Origin: an uncultured Lutibacter sp.
Lineage (GTDB): Bacteria; Bacteroidota; Bacteroidia; Flavobacteriales; Flavobacteriaceae
Length of the DNA: 34,327 bases
Direction: 5' to 3'
Assembly: GCF_937891065.1 (NCBI RefSeq)
Contig: NZ_CALAEQ010000002.1
Span: 1 to 34,327 of the forward strand
Position numbers and translations under genes: made by a program. Shown one piece after another: positions 9,034 through 17,630 of this stretch. Within the stretch, counting starts at the first letter, position 1; the number at the start of each line of letters is the position of its first letter. The notes below the pieces were generated by a model. It saw nothing but the letters and a program-made list of their open reading frames with translations. It was not told where the DNA came from and did no database searches.

Positions 9034-9077
9034 TTTAGAGTATAGTTACAATATCTAAAAAACAATATAAACCAACT

Positions 9078-9207
9078 TAAACCAATATAAATAATGAAAC
9101 ATTATAAAATAGCAACAGAAGATGTTGTTCCCTTAGGCCAGAAATTAGCCTTTGGATCTGGGCATTTAGCCAATCAATTATTTCCTGCAGCATTGGGTGT
9201 TTTTATG
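9078..9207 (+). repeat. Direct repeat copy 2: leader and 5' end of the intact symporter gene
   Basis: This is the intact partner of the repeat at 7528-7653. It comprises 13 identical leader bases (9078-9090), a three-base insertion before the ATG, and the first 38 codons of the symporter. Confidence 0.85.
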
Positions 9208-10551
9208 GTTGTGTTAGTAATGTCTTTAGGGATGAATCCGATTTTAGCAGGTTTGTTAGGTGCATTACCTAGATTTTTAGATGCACTTACCGACCCAATT
9301 ATGGGGTTTATTTCAGATAATACAAAGTCCAAATGGGGAAGAAGAAAACCTTATATACTTGTAGGTAGTGTTATTTCCGGAATAGCATATATGATTATGT
9401 GGCAATTAAATCCTGAAGATTCTGAAATGTATAATTTCTTTTATTTCTTGGTTGTATCGCTTTTCTTTTACATTGGTTATACCATTTTTGCAACGCCATT
9501 AATTGGTTTGGGTTATGAAATGACACCTGATTATAATGAGCGTACTCGTCTAATGGCAGTTTCGCAATTTATGGGACAAATGGCTTGGGTAATTGCGCCA
9601 TGGTTTTGGGTAATTATTTATGATCAATCATTATTTGAAAGTGCACCTGAAGGAGCTAAAGTAATGGCCATTTGGGTTGGAGGTTTGTGTATGGTTTTAG
9701 GAATTATGCCCGCTCTCTTCAACAAAGAAATGGAAGTTGATAAAAGTAAATTGAAAAACCTATCAAAAGGAGAATTAGCAGCAAATACAAAAGAATTTAT
9801 TAGAGGAATTGTATTAACTGTTAAAAATAAACAGTTTATGAAATTGTGTGGCGCTACTTTCTTTATTTTTAATGGGTTTCAAACAATTGCACAGTTTTCA
9901 TTTTTTATAATTGTTTATTATTTATTTCAGGGAGACACAGCTTTAGCAGGTTCTTGGCCAGCTTGGTTTGGAACTGTAAGTGCGTTGGCTACTATGTTTT
10001 TAGTAATTCCTGTTGTTACCAAAATTTCAGAAAAAATTGGGAAACGAAAAGCGTTTGTTGTAGCTACGTTACTTTCAATTGTTGGGTATATTTTAAAATG
10101 GTGGGGATTTGATCCTAGTAATCCGTGGTTAATGTTTATGCCTATTCCTTTCCTTTCTTTTGGAATTGGAGGTTTGTTTACCTTAATGATGTCAATGACA
10201 GCTGATGTTTGCGATTTAGACGAATTAAACAATGGTGAACGTCGTGAAGGAATGTTTGGAGCAGTTTACTGGTGGATGGTGAAATTAGGAACTGCCTTGG
10301 CAATGCTTTCAAGTGGTGTTGTTTTACAAATGGTTGGTTTCGATGAAAGTATCCAAGTTCAATCTGTAGAAACGCTGACCAATTTACGTTTAGCAGATAT
10401 AATTATTCCAATAATTGCAGCCTTAATTGCCATTCTATTAGTCTGGAGATATAATATAACTGAAGAGAGAGCACATGAAATTAAAGTTGCATTAGTAAAG
10501 CGCCGTGCTGAAATAGCGTTAGAAGATAATAAAAGTAAACCAAAGTATTAG
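9094..10551 (+). CDS. GPH-family sugar:cation symporter (MFS superfamily)
   Basis: A 485-residue inner-membrane transporter with about twelve predicted hydrophobic helices. The family signature RFLDALTDP (residues 60-68) followed by FISDNTKSKWGRRKPY (about 72-87) is diagnostic for glycoside-pentoside-hexuronide:cation symporters. In this setting it should carry glucose or short beta-1,3-gluco-oligosaccharides from periplasm to cytoplasm, feeding the phosphorylase and the signal-less GH17s. The GPH family is known for disaccharides and glycosides; the exact substrate here is inferred from the locus. Its first 38 codons recur, diverged, at the start of the GH16 gene. Confidence 0.9.
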   Translation: MKHYKIATEDVVPLGQKLAFGSGHLANQLFPAALGVFMVVLVMSLGMNPILAGLLGALPRFLDALTDPIMGFISDNTKSKWGRRKPYILVGSVISGIAYMIMWQLNPEDSEMYNFFYFLVVSLFFYIGYTIFATPLIGLGYEMTPDYNERTRLMAVSQFMGQMAWVIAPWFWVIIYDQSLFESAPEGAKVMAIWVGGLCMVLGIMPALFNKEMEVDKSKLKNLSKGELAANTKEFIRGIVLTVKNKQFMKLCGATFFIFNGFQTIAQFSFFIIVYYLFQGDTALAGSWPAWFGTVSALATMFLVIPVVTKISEKIGKRKAFVVATLLSIVGYILKWWGFDPSNPWLMFMPIPFLSFGIGGLFTLMMSMTADVCDLDELNNGERREGMFGAVYWWMVKLGTALAMLSSGVVLQMVGFDESIQVQSVETLTNLRLADIIIPIIAALIAILLVWRYNITEERAHEIKVALVKRRAEIALEDNKSKPKY

Positions 10552-10604
10552 CCTTTGAAAGCTTTTTGGCTGATTTCAGTTGTCTATTCCAAAATTTAAA
10601 ACAC

Positions 10605-10630
10605 AGTACATTTATTGTTGATAATGTACT
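10605..10630. promoter_or_regulatory. Inverted repeat with possible promoter before the large GH3 gene
   Basis: AGTACATT (10605-10612) and AATGTACT (10623-10630) are perfect reverse complements around a 10-base loop, ending 13 bases before the GH3 start codon. The left arm overlaps TACATTTA (10607-10614), one base off the Bacteroidota -7 element TAnnTTTG, with a TTG at 10580-10582 as a possible -33 element (24-base spacer, slightly long). It could be an internal promoter with an operator. Confidence 0.3.
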
Positions 10631-10643
10631 TAAAGAAATAATC

Positions 10644-13001
10644 ATGAAAAAAGTAGTATTAATTTCATTCCTAGTTTTAATTACTATGAATTTAAAAGCT
10701 CAAACCCAAGAAGAAAATATGCTTCAAAAAAAGATTACGCAACTAATTTCTGAATTAACCATTGAAGAAAAAGTTGCCCTTTGTTCTGGTCGCGATGATT
10801 GGAGTACAATGCCTATTGAGCGATTAGATATTCCATGGATTTGGCTATCTGATGGTCCTCATGGGTTGCGCAGAGCACCTGAAACTAATAAACCTGGTTA
10901 CGGAGATCAGTTATTAGCAACTTGTTTTCCAACAGCTTCAGCATTAGCGGCAACTTGGGATGTAGATTTAATCTATAAGGTTGGGCAAACACTTGGTGAA
11001 GAATCACAAGCTTTGGATGTTAATGTTTTATTAGGTCCAGGCGTAAATATAAAACGATCGGTTCTAGGAGGCCGAAATTTTGAATACTTTTCAGAAGATC
11101 CAATTTTATCAGGAGAAATGGGTGCGGCATTTATAAATGGAGTTCAAAGTCAGGGAGTAGGAACTTCACTTAAACATTTTGCTGCTAATAACGTTGAAAC
11201 CATGCGTATGTATAATAGTTCTAATATGGACAATCGTACCTTGAATGAAATATACCTAACACCTTTTGAGATTGCAGTAAAGAAAGCACAACCTTGGACT
11301 GTTATGGCTTGTTATAATAGGGTTCAAGGTGTTTATGGAACACAAAGCCCTTATTTATTAACTGAAATTCTTAAAAAAGACTGGGGGTTTGAAGGAATTG
11401 TTGTTTCAGATTGGTTTGCAGTTATAGATAGAGTAGAAGCTATGAAAGCAGGAATGCATATAGAAATGCCAAAAGTAAGTGTTGTTAATAATGCCATAGC
11501 TGTGGAAGCTATTAAAAATGGAGAATTGGATATAGCAGTTGTAGATGCATTGGTAAAAGAAATTTTGACCGTTGTTTTTAAAGCAAAATCACTTGAAAAA
11601 GAAGATGTAATATTGAATGTTGAAAAAGATCACACATTTGCAAGAAAAGTAGCATCTGAAGCAGCCACTTTATTGAAAAATGACCGTCAAGTTTTACCTA
11701 TAACTAAAGAAAAATATAAAAAAATAGCTATTATTGGTGAGTTTGCTGCTGAGCCTCGTTATCAAGGAAATGGAAGTTCGCAAGTGCGACCAACCAAGCT
11801 TGACAATGCCTTAGAGATTATAAAAAAAGAATACGGAAATGATATTGAAATTAGCTATGCTCAAGGATACAATTTAGCGGATGATAACGATGTGTCATTA
11901 ATTGCAGAGGCTAAAAAAATAGCTGCTTCTGCTGATGTTGCTTTGGTTTTTGCAGGTTTACCGTTACAATATGAATCAGAAGGTATTGATAGAACCCATA
12001 TAGATATGCCACCTTCTCATAATAAATTAATGAGCGAAATAGCAGCTGTTCAAAAAAATACAGTAGCTGTGCTTACCAATGGAAGTGCTGTTACAATGCC
12101 TTGGCTTCACAATGTTTCTGGTGTTTTGGAAACTTGGCTAGGCGGTCAGGCAGGTGCAGGAGGAATAGCAGATGTGTTATTTGGTAAAGTAAATCCATCT
12201 GGTAAATTGGCGGAAACTTTTCCAATGCGTTTAGAAGATACTCCAGCATTTTTCAACTTTCCTGGTGAACAAGGAGATGTGTTGTATGGAGAACGGTTTT
12301 TTGTGGGATATCGTTATTACGATGAACGAAAAATTGAGCCGTTATTTCCTTTCGGACATGGATTGTCGTATACCAATTTTGAATATAGCGATTTAAAAGT
12401 ATCATCAAAAAACACGACAAATAAAGAAGGTTTAACAGTAAGTGTAACTGTAAAAAACACAGGAGATGTTAAAGGTAAAGAAATAGTACAATTGTATGTT
12501 TCAGATTCTAAAAGCACCTTACAACGTCCTGAGAAAGAATTAAAGAAATTTGTAAAAATTGAGTTGGAATCGGGAGAAGAAAAAACAGTGACATTTAAAT
12601 TAGAAAGCCGTGATTTTTCTTATTTTGATGCAAAAAGAAATATGTGGATTGCCGAAAGTGGAGAGTTTATTATTTCAGCGGCTGCTTCTTCAAGAGATAT
12701 TAGATTAACGGAAAAGGTCAATCTTCAATCAACACAAGTTGTTCCATTAGCATTTGATGAATTCACATTTTTTCTAGAATATTGGAATAATAAACAAACG
12801 CGTGAAATTTTATTGGAATATATGCCAAATTGGATTAGAGGAATTGTTACAGAAGGTGACGAAGCTGAGATTAGAGAATATCAAGGTTTTATGGTAGAAC
12901 ACCCTTTAATTAAATATCCATATATAACTCATGGTGAAATTACTCATGAGCAAGTAATTGAAATTGTTGAAAAGTGTAAAGATTTAACATATAATCCATA
13001 G
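10644..13001 (+). CDS. GH3 beta-glucosidase, three-domain type with fibronectin III-like domain
   Basis: A secreted, probably periplasmic beta-glucosidase that releases glucose from beta-gluco-oligosaccharides. I place the start at 10644 because it begins a clean signal peptide (MKKVVLISFLVLITMNLKAQ, cleavage after Ala19); the in-frame ATG at 10566 would add 26 residues of unlikely sequence. Domains in order: the barrel with HFAANNVE and the nucleophile Asp256 in VVSDWF; the alpha/beta sandwich with YESEGIDR, where Glu446 is the probable acid/base; a fibronectin III-like domain (about 595-690) with FGHGLSYTNFEY before it; and a helical tail of about 90 residues (TREILLEYMPNWIRG) of a type seen after the third domain in some GH3 proteins. 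It has a different architecture from the short GH3 at 4409, suggesting different chain-length or linkage preference. Confidence 0.9.
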   Translation: MKKVVLISFLVLITMNLKAQTQEENMLQKKITQLISELTIEEKVALCSGRDDWSTMPIERLDIPWIWLSDGPHGLRRAPETNKPGYGDQLLATCFPTASALAATWDVDLIYKVGQTLGEESQALDVNVLLGPGVNIKRSVLGGRNFEYFSEDPILSGEMGAAFINGVQSQGVGTSLKHFAANNVETMRMYNSSNMDNRTLNEIYLTPFEIAVKKAQPWTVMACYNRVQGVYGTQSPYLLTEILKKDWGFEGIVVSDWFAVIDRVEAMKAGMHIEMPKVSVVNNAIAVEAIKNGELDIAVVDALVKEILTVVFKAKSLEKEDVILNVEKDHTFARKVASEAATLLKNDRQVLPITKEKYKKIAIIGEFAAEPRYQGNGSSQVRPTKLDNALEIIKKEYGNDIEISYAQGYNLADDNDVSLIAEAKKIAASADVALVFAGLPLQYESEGIDRTHIDMPPSHNKLMSEIAAVQKNTVAVLTNGSAVTMPWLHNVSGVLETWLGGQAGAGGIADVLFGKVNPSGKLAETFPMRLEDTPAFFNFPGEQGDVLYGERFFVGYRYYDERKIEPLFPFGHGLSYTNFEYSDLKVSSKNTTNKEGLTVSVTVKNTGDVKGKEIVQLYVSDSKSTLQRPEKELKKFVKIELESGEEKTVTFKLESRDFSYFDAKRNMWIAESGEFIISAAASSRDIRLTEKVNLQSTQVVPLAFDEFTFFLEYWNNKQTREILLEYMPNWIRGIVTEGDEAEIREYQGFMVEHPLIKYPYITHGEITHEQVIEIVEKCKDLTYNP

Positions 13002-13055
13002 TTTTTATTTGAAAGAAATGCAGTTGTAATCTCATTAAAAAATTTTATAAAAAAA

Positions 13056-14090
13056 ATGATTAAAAAATTCAAAATAGCAATTATTCTTAGTTTTATTGTG
13101 TTTTTAAATTATGCATTGGTTTCTTGCCAAGAGAAAAACAATAAAGATGTGGTGACAATTTCAGAACGAAAAATACTAGTAAATGATTCTGTTTATCAAA
13201 TAAAAGGTGTTTGCTATCACCCTGTTCCAAAAGGTAGTGATAAGAGGAGTTTTAGTAATTTAACTAAGGATTTAGCTTTGATGGTTGAAGCAGGTATCAA
13301 TACCATTCGTGTGTATGAACCAATTGATGATAAAGCTGTTTTAGATGAAATATATGAAGCCGGACTTAAGGTTATTATAGGTATTGGATATAACCAAAAT
13401 GGAAATTTTGATATTCTTTCAGGTTCATTTATTAATTACATAAATACTTACAAAAACCATAATGCAATATTGTTATGGGAACTCGGCAATGAATATAATT
13501 ATCACCCTGAGTGGTTTAGTGGCGATATAAAAAACTGGTACGTAGCTTTAAATAATGCTGCAGATTTAATTCATCAAACGGATCAAAATCATCCAGTTGC
13601 AACTGCACATGGAGAATTACCTGATGCACTAACACTTTCATTAACCGAAAATATTGATGTTTGGGGAATAAATATTTATAGGTGGGACAATCCATCAAGT
13701 TTTTTTTCTGAATGGAGTGCTTTAAGTGATAAACCGATGTATTTTTCAGAAGCAGGAGCAGATAGTTATATGACTATTTCAAAAGGCGACTATGAGCAAG
13801 GTTCAAACGAAAAAGCGCAAGCTGATGCAACAAAAAATATTTTAGAAAACATATTTAAAAATTCAAATTCTCATAATGGTGTAACTCTATATGCATTTGT
13901 TGATGAATTATGGAAAGCAGGTAATAATGACAGTCAAGATCCTGGTGGTTGGGCTCCAAATAGTAGTGGAGTTCCTTATGATGGTACACCAAATGAAGAA
14001 TATTGGGGCATCGTAGATATTGATAGAAATAAAAAAGAAGTATTTAATGTGGTAAAAGAAATTTATACGAACATTAATAATTCCAATTAA
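13056..14090 (+). CDS. Clan GH-A glycosidase-like lipoprotein, family uncertain
   Basis: A 344-residue lipoprotein (lipobox LVSC, Cys24) whose mature part is a single TIM barrel. The barrel opens with IKGVCYHPVPKGSDKRSF and AGINTIRVYEPIDD, which resemble the GH2 barrel domain and GH72 beta-1,3-glucanosyltransferases. The two catalytic glutamates expected for clan GH-A are visible: acid/base Glu146 in WELGNEYN and nucleophile Glu232 in FSEAGADSY. A segment near the end, DPGGWAPNSSGVPYDG, is distinctive but I cannot tie it to a described family. The enzyme is likely to act on beta-glucan fragments in the periplasm, either by hydrolysis or transglycosylation. It follows the GH3 by 54 bases and is followed by the mutarotase-like gene. 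Confidence 0.7.
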   Translation: MIKKFKIAIILSFIVFLNYALVSCQEKNNKDVVTISERKILVNDSVYQIKGVCYHPVPKGSDKRSFSNLTKDLALMVEAGINTIRVYEPIDDKAVLDEIYEAGLKVIIGIGYNQNGNFDILSGSFINYINTYKNHNAILLWELGNEYNYHPEWFSGDIKNWYVALNNAADLIHQTDQNHPVATAHGELPDALTLSLTENIDVWGINIYRWDNPSSFFSEWSALSDKPMYFSEAGADSYMTISKGDYEQGSNEKAQADATKNILENIFKNSNSHNGVTLYAFVDELWKAGNNDSQDPGGWAPNSSGVPYDGTPNEEYWGIVDIDRNKKEVFNVVKEIYTNINNSN

Positions 14091-14115
14091 ATCAAATAGC
14101 ATAAATAATAAAGTA

Positions 14116-15000
14116 TTGAAGCAAGTATTAAAAAATAAAAATATTGAAATTCAAATAGATTTTCCGATGGAAAACTATAAGAAATCTAGATTTGATTGGA
14201 CAGGTAAAATTTCTGCAGTTATTTATAAAAATAAACAGCTAACTGCCAACGAAAAATTAAATAATCAAAATGATAGTCTTGATGGAAAAGGTTTTTATAA
14301 TGAATTTGGTATTGAGCTTCCTATTGGATTTGACGAAATAAAAGAAGGAGAATGGTTTCACAAAATAGGAGTTGGACTTCTTAAAAAAGAGGGGGCTAAT
14401 TATCTTTTTAATGAAAATTATGAAATCCAACCTGCTAAATTTGAAGTAACAACCTTAACTAATAAAATAAAAATTGACTGTGAATCAAGAAGTATGAACG
14501 GTTTTTCATATCATTTAATAAAAGACATAGAATTATTTGAAAATAGCTTTGTACTTGGCTATTCTTTAAAAAATACTGGGCTAAAAAAAATTATTACCAA
14601 TGAGTATAGCCATAATTTTATTTCAATTGATAAAGAGTTGATTGATTCAAATTATGTGTTAAAATTTCCATTTCAGTTAAATTCAGCATTATTTGATGCG
14701 ACTGTAAACCCAAAAGAAAATATATTAATTCAAACCAATGAATTTACATTCAAAGACAATGTTAAAGATGAATTCTTTTTTAGTAATCTTTCAGCTGGGA
14801 AAAAGGTAAATGCTTCATGGGAATTAATAAACAAAAAAGCAAAAATAGGAATACGTGAAACAGGTAGTTTTGAAACTTCAAAAATTAATCTTTGGGGATC
14901 AAATCATGTAATAAGCCCAGAGCTGTTTTTTGAAATAAATTTAAACCCGAACCAAGAATTAAAGTGGTCTAGAACCTATAATTTGTTTGAAATTGAATAA
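14116..15000 (+). CDS. Mutarotase-like (galactose mutarotase superfamily) hypothetical protein
   Basis: A 294-residue protein without signal peptide, so cytoplasmic. The sequence is beta-rich with features of the galactose mutarotase-like beta-sandwich: an N-terminal SRFDWTGKISAV segment, GFYNEFGIELPIGFDE, GEWFHKIGVG, a central NEYSHNFISID strand with a histidine at a plausible active site, and a C-terminal SPELFFEINLNPNQELKWSR strand. Such proteins may convert sugar anomers or only bind sugars; I cannot tell. The start is taken as TTG at 14116, since the strand KNIEIQIDFP that usually opens this fold lies before the first in-frame ATG at 14167. The gene sits between envelope and cytoplasmic glycosidases; its role could be anomer adjustment of products of the GH17s or symporter substrates. 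Confidence 0.6.
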   Translation: MKQVLKNKNIEIQIDFPMENYKKSRFDWTGKISAVIYKNKQLTANEKLNNQNDSLDGKGFYNEFGIELPIGFDEIKEGEWFHKIGVGLLKKEGANYLFNENYEIQPAKFEVTTLTNKIKIDCESRSMNGFSYHLIKDIELFENSFVLGYSLKNTGLKKIITNEYSHNFISIDKELIDSNYVLKFPFQLNSALFDATVNPKENILIQTNEFTFKDNVKDEFFFSNLSAGKKVNASWELINKKAKIGIRETGSFETSKINLWGSNHVISPELFFEINLNPNQELKWSRTYNLFEIE

Positions 15001-15032
15001 AAAATATCATAAATAATTAAAATATAAATAAT

Positions 15033-15917
15033 ATGTCAGTTCGCAAAGAAAAAATAATGGCATTGGCAGGAGAAAATTTTGCTAATAAAACGGATAAAGA
15101 ATTACAATTGTTATTTTCTGATGTGTTAAATAACGGAATGCATGGTATAGGATTCAGCCCTTATCTTGAAAATCAAAAACCTGGTGAGCAAATTACCGAA
15201 GATCAGATTCGAAGAAGAATGGAAATAATTAAACCATACACAAAATGGATTCGCTCTTTTTCTTGTACTGATGGAAATGAACACATTCCTCGCATTGCTC
15301 ATGAATACGGAATTAAAACATTAGTTGGAGCTTGGCTTGGAACCGATGAGAAAATTAATGAACAAGAGATTCAAAATGTGATTAAGATTGCTAAAGCAGG
15401 TCACGCAGATATCGTTGCTGTTGGAAATGAAGTAATGTATCGTGGAGATTTAACAGAGATTGAGTTAATAAACTTCATTAAACGTGTTAAGAAAGAAATC
15501 CCTAATATTCCTGTTGGTTATGTAGATGCATATTACGAATTTGAAAAACGACCAAATATTACGGAAGTTTGTGATGTAATTCTTGCAAATTGTTATCCGT
15601 TTTGGGAAGGCTGCCATATAGATTATTCATTGGTTTATATGAAAGATATGTACCATAGAGCAAAGAAAGCTGGAAATGGAAAAAAAGTAATTATTTCAGA
15701 AGCAGGTTGGCCAAGTAAAGGTCAAACTTTTCATGGCGCACAACCTTCTCATGAAAATGCTATTAGTTATTTTATGAATACTCAATTGTGGTCTAAAGAA
15801 GAAGATATTGACATTTTCTACTTTTCATCTTTTGATGAGCCTTGGAAAATTGGTGCAGAAGGAGATGTTGGTGCCTATTGGGGTTTATGGGATAAAAATG
15901 AAAAATTGAAATATTAA
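15033..15917 (+). CDS. GH17-like glucanase or transglycosylase without signal peptide (first of pair)
   Basis: A 294-residue GH17 barrel with acid/base Glu133 in VGNEVM and nucleophile Glu223 in SEAGWP. It has no signal peptide or hydrophobic N-terminus (MSVRKEKIMALAGENFANK), so it should be cytoplasmic, unlike the usual secreted GH17 enzymes. Sequence NGMHGIGFSPY near residue 35 and YFSSFDEPWK at about 267 are typical of the family. It is followed 29 bases later by a second signal-less GH17 that is only distantly similar. Possible roles are cleavage of imported beta-1,3-oligosaccharides, transglycosylation to adjust chain length for the phosphorylase, or action on a different beta-linked glucan. 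Confidence 0.8.
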   Translation: MSVRKEKIMALAGENFANKTDKELQLLFSDVLNNGMHGIGFSPYLENQKPGEQITEDQIRRRMEIIKPYTKWIRSFSCTDGNEHIPRIAHEYGIKTLVGAWLGTDEKINEQEIQNVIKIAKAGHADIVAVGNEVMYRGDLTEIELINFIKRVKKEIPNIPVGYVDAYYEFEKRPNITEVCDVILANCYPFWEGCHIDYSLVYMKDMYHRAKKAGNGKKVIISEAGWPSKGQTFHGAQPSHENAISYFMNTQLWSKEEDIDIFYFSSFDEPWKIGAEGDVGAYWGLWDKNEKLKY

Positions 15918-15946
15918 AAGTTAAAACTACTACTAAAAATAACTGA

Positions 15947-16894
15947 ATGAATTTAAGGACAGGATTAAATGTAGAACCAGGCAAGGCTATTTGTTATTCT
16001 GGCTTTAGAGAAGGGCAAGAACCAGGAGGAATTGTTCCAAGTTATGATGAAATAAAAGAAGATCTTCTAATACTCCATAATCATTGGAAATATCTTCGTT
16101 TATACGATTGTGATGAACATTCTGAAATAGTTTTGGATGTTATTCAGAATGAAAAGCTAAATTTTAAGGTGATGCTTGGAGCCTACATAGGAGCTGAAAT
16201 GAATAATTTTGGTTGTCCATGGGGAGGTTCATATTCTGAAGAACAATTAATCATAAATAAAGATAGAAATTTAAAGCAAATTCAAAAATTAATAAGACTT
16301 GCGAACCAATATCCTGATATTATTTTCTCATTATCTGCAGGGAATGAAGCAACTGTTGATTGGACAGATCATTTCGTTCCTGTAAAAAGTGTTATCAACT
16401 ATGTGAAAATGCTAAAAAAAGGAGCTAAACAACCAGTTACTTTTTGCGAAAATTACGTTCCTTGGCTCGATAAGTTAAAAGGGTTGGTTGAGGAAGTCGA
16501 TTTTATCTCTATACATACCTACCCAGTTTGGGAATACAAAAACATACACGAAGCTTTAGAATATACAAAAGATAATTATTTTGCAGTAGCCAATAAATAT
16601 CCTAACAAGCCAGTAGTAATAACCGAAGCAGGTTGGGCAACCAATTCAAACGGAAGAGGAATTTGCCCTAGCAACGTAAGCGAAGAATTACAAAATACTT
16701 ATTATAATGATTTGGTGAATTGGAGTGAAGAAGCAGAGATTCTTACTTTTGTTTTTGAAGCTTTTGACGAGCCTTGGAAAGGTTCAAATGAACCCCTTGA
16801 ACCAGAAAAGCATTGGGGTTTATTTACTGTCGATAGAAAACCTAAATTAGTAATGAGAGAACTTTATTCAGATTTACTTTCTACTGAACAATAA
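15947..16894 (+). CDS. GH17-like glucanase or transglycosylase without signal peptide (second of pair)
   Basis: A 315-residue GH17 barrel with acid/base Glu134 in AGNEAT and nucleophile Glu227 in TEAGW. It begins directly with the barrel (MNLRTGLNVEPGKAICYSGF) and lacks an export signal. It is closer to the lipoprotein GH17 at 6228 than to its neighbour at 15033: compare AICYSGFREG with AISYGGFREN, VDFISIHTYP with VDYVSMHTYP, and FEAFDEPWK with FEAFDEQWK. It looks like a cytoplasmic paralog of that enzyme. The pair probably acts together in the cytoplasm on material imported by the symporter. Confidence 0.82.
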   Translation: MNLRTGLNVEPGKAICYSGFREGQEPGGIVPSYDEIKEDLLILHNHWKYLRLYDCDEHSEIVLDVIQNEKLNFKVMLGAYIGAEMNNFGCPWGGSYSEEQLIINKDRNLKQIQKLIRLANQYPDIIFSLSAGNEATVDWTDHFVPVKSVINYVKMLKKGAKQPVTFCENYVPWLDKLKGLVEEVDFISIHTYPVWEYKNIHEALEYTKDNYFAVANKYPNKPVVITEAGWATNSNGRGICPSNVSEELQNTYYNDLVNWSEEAEILTFVFEAFDEPWKGSNEPLEPEKHWGLFTVDRKPKLVMRELYSDLLSTEQ

Positions 16895-16944
16895 ATTAAA
16901 AATTGTAATAAACAATAGTATTCAATTTAGCAAAATATTAAATC

Positions 16945-17601
16945 ATGAAAATTAAAAAAAGCCTTTTAATATTATTTCTATTTATTTCATTTACTTCTTT
17001 TTCACAAGAATATAATAAAATATGGAAAGCTGAAATTGACGCTTTTGATATCTTAAATGGAGATGCTCCATCGCAAGAAGGAATTCTTTTTACAGGAAGT
17101 TCATCAATACGATTGTGGAAAAATCCTGCTAAAGATTTTAACAACAATAAAATTTTGAATAGAGGTTTTGGAGGTTCCCAAATAATAGATTTAATTGAAA
17201 ATTTTGACCAAGTAATTTTAAAATATCACCCAAAAAAAATAGTCATTTATTCAGGCGATAATGATATTGAAGCAGGGAAATCTGCTGAAATTGTTTTTGG
17301 TGATTTTTGTACTTTATATGGAATGATAAAAGCAAAGCTTCCAAATGCAGAAGTATATTATATTGCAATTAAACCAAGTTTAAACAGGTGGGCTAAAGTA
17401 TTGGAAATGAAAAAAGCCAATACTATGATTCATGAATTTTTGAATTACAAGCAAAATGCAGTTTTCGTAGATGTTTTTTCTCCCATGATTGGAGTGTCAG
17501 GAAAACCTCTTGATAAATGGTTTATTAAAGATGGTTTGCATATGACTGATGAAGGATATCAATTATGGACTGAAATTTTAACACCATATATTAAGGATTA
17601 A
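16945..17601 (+). CDS. Secreted SGNH/GDSL-type hydrolase
   Basis: A 218-residue protein with a signal peptide (cleavage near Ser20, before Gln-Glu-Tyr), so periplasmic or secreted. The SGNH blocks are visible: GSSSI (catalytic Ser53), NRGFGGS with the oxyanion glycine, SGDND with the block III asparagine, and DGLHMTDEGY near the C-terminus supplying Asp and His. The family includes carbohydrate esterases, so removal of an acetyl or similar ester from the glycan is a fair guess from its place next to a GH2 gene, but the substrate is not shown by the sequence. It lies 50 bases after the GH17 pair and 29 bases before the GH2 gene. Confidence 0.8.
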   Translation: MKIKKSLLILFLFISFTSFSQEYNKIWKAEIDAFDILNGDAPSQEGILFTGSSSIRLWKNPAKDFNNNKILNRGFGGSQIIDLIENFDQVILKYHPKKIVIYSGDNDIEAGKSAEIVFGDFCTLYGMIKAKLPNAEVYYIAIKPSLNRWAKVLEMKKANTMIHEFLNYKQNAVFVDVFSPMIGVSGKPLDKWFIKDGLHMTDEGYQLWTEILTPYIKD

Positions 17602-17630
17602 CACTCTTATTTTAAATTTAATATCGAATT

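Noticed and set aside
7528-9207. Repeat flanking GH16 as a recent duplication or assembly error
   Set aside because: The two copies differ at many silent and non-silent positions, and both junctions are in frame with intact genes; an error or very recent copy would be nearly identical.
10566-10643. In-frame N-terminal extension of the large GH3 protein
   Set aside because: The 26 extra residues do not look like a signal peptide and would bury the clean one that starts at 10644.
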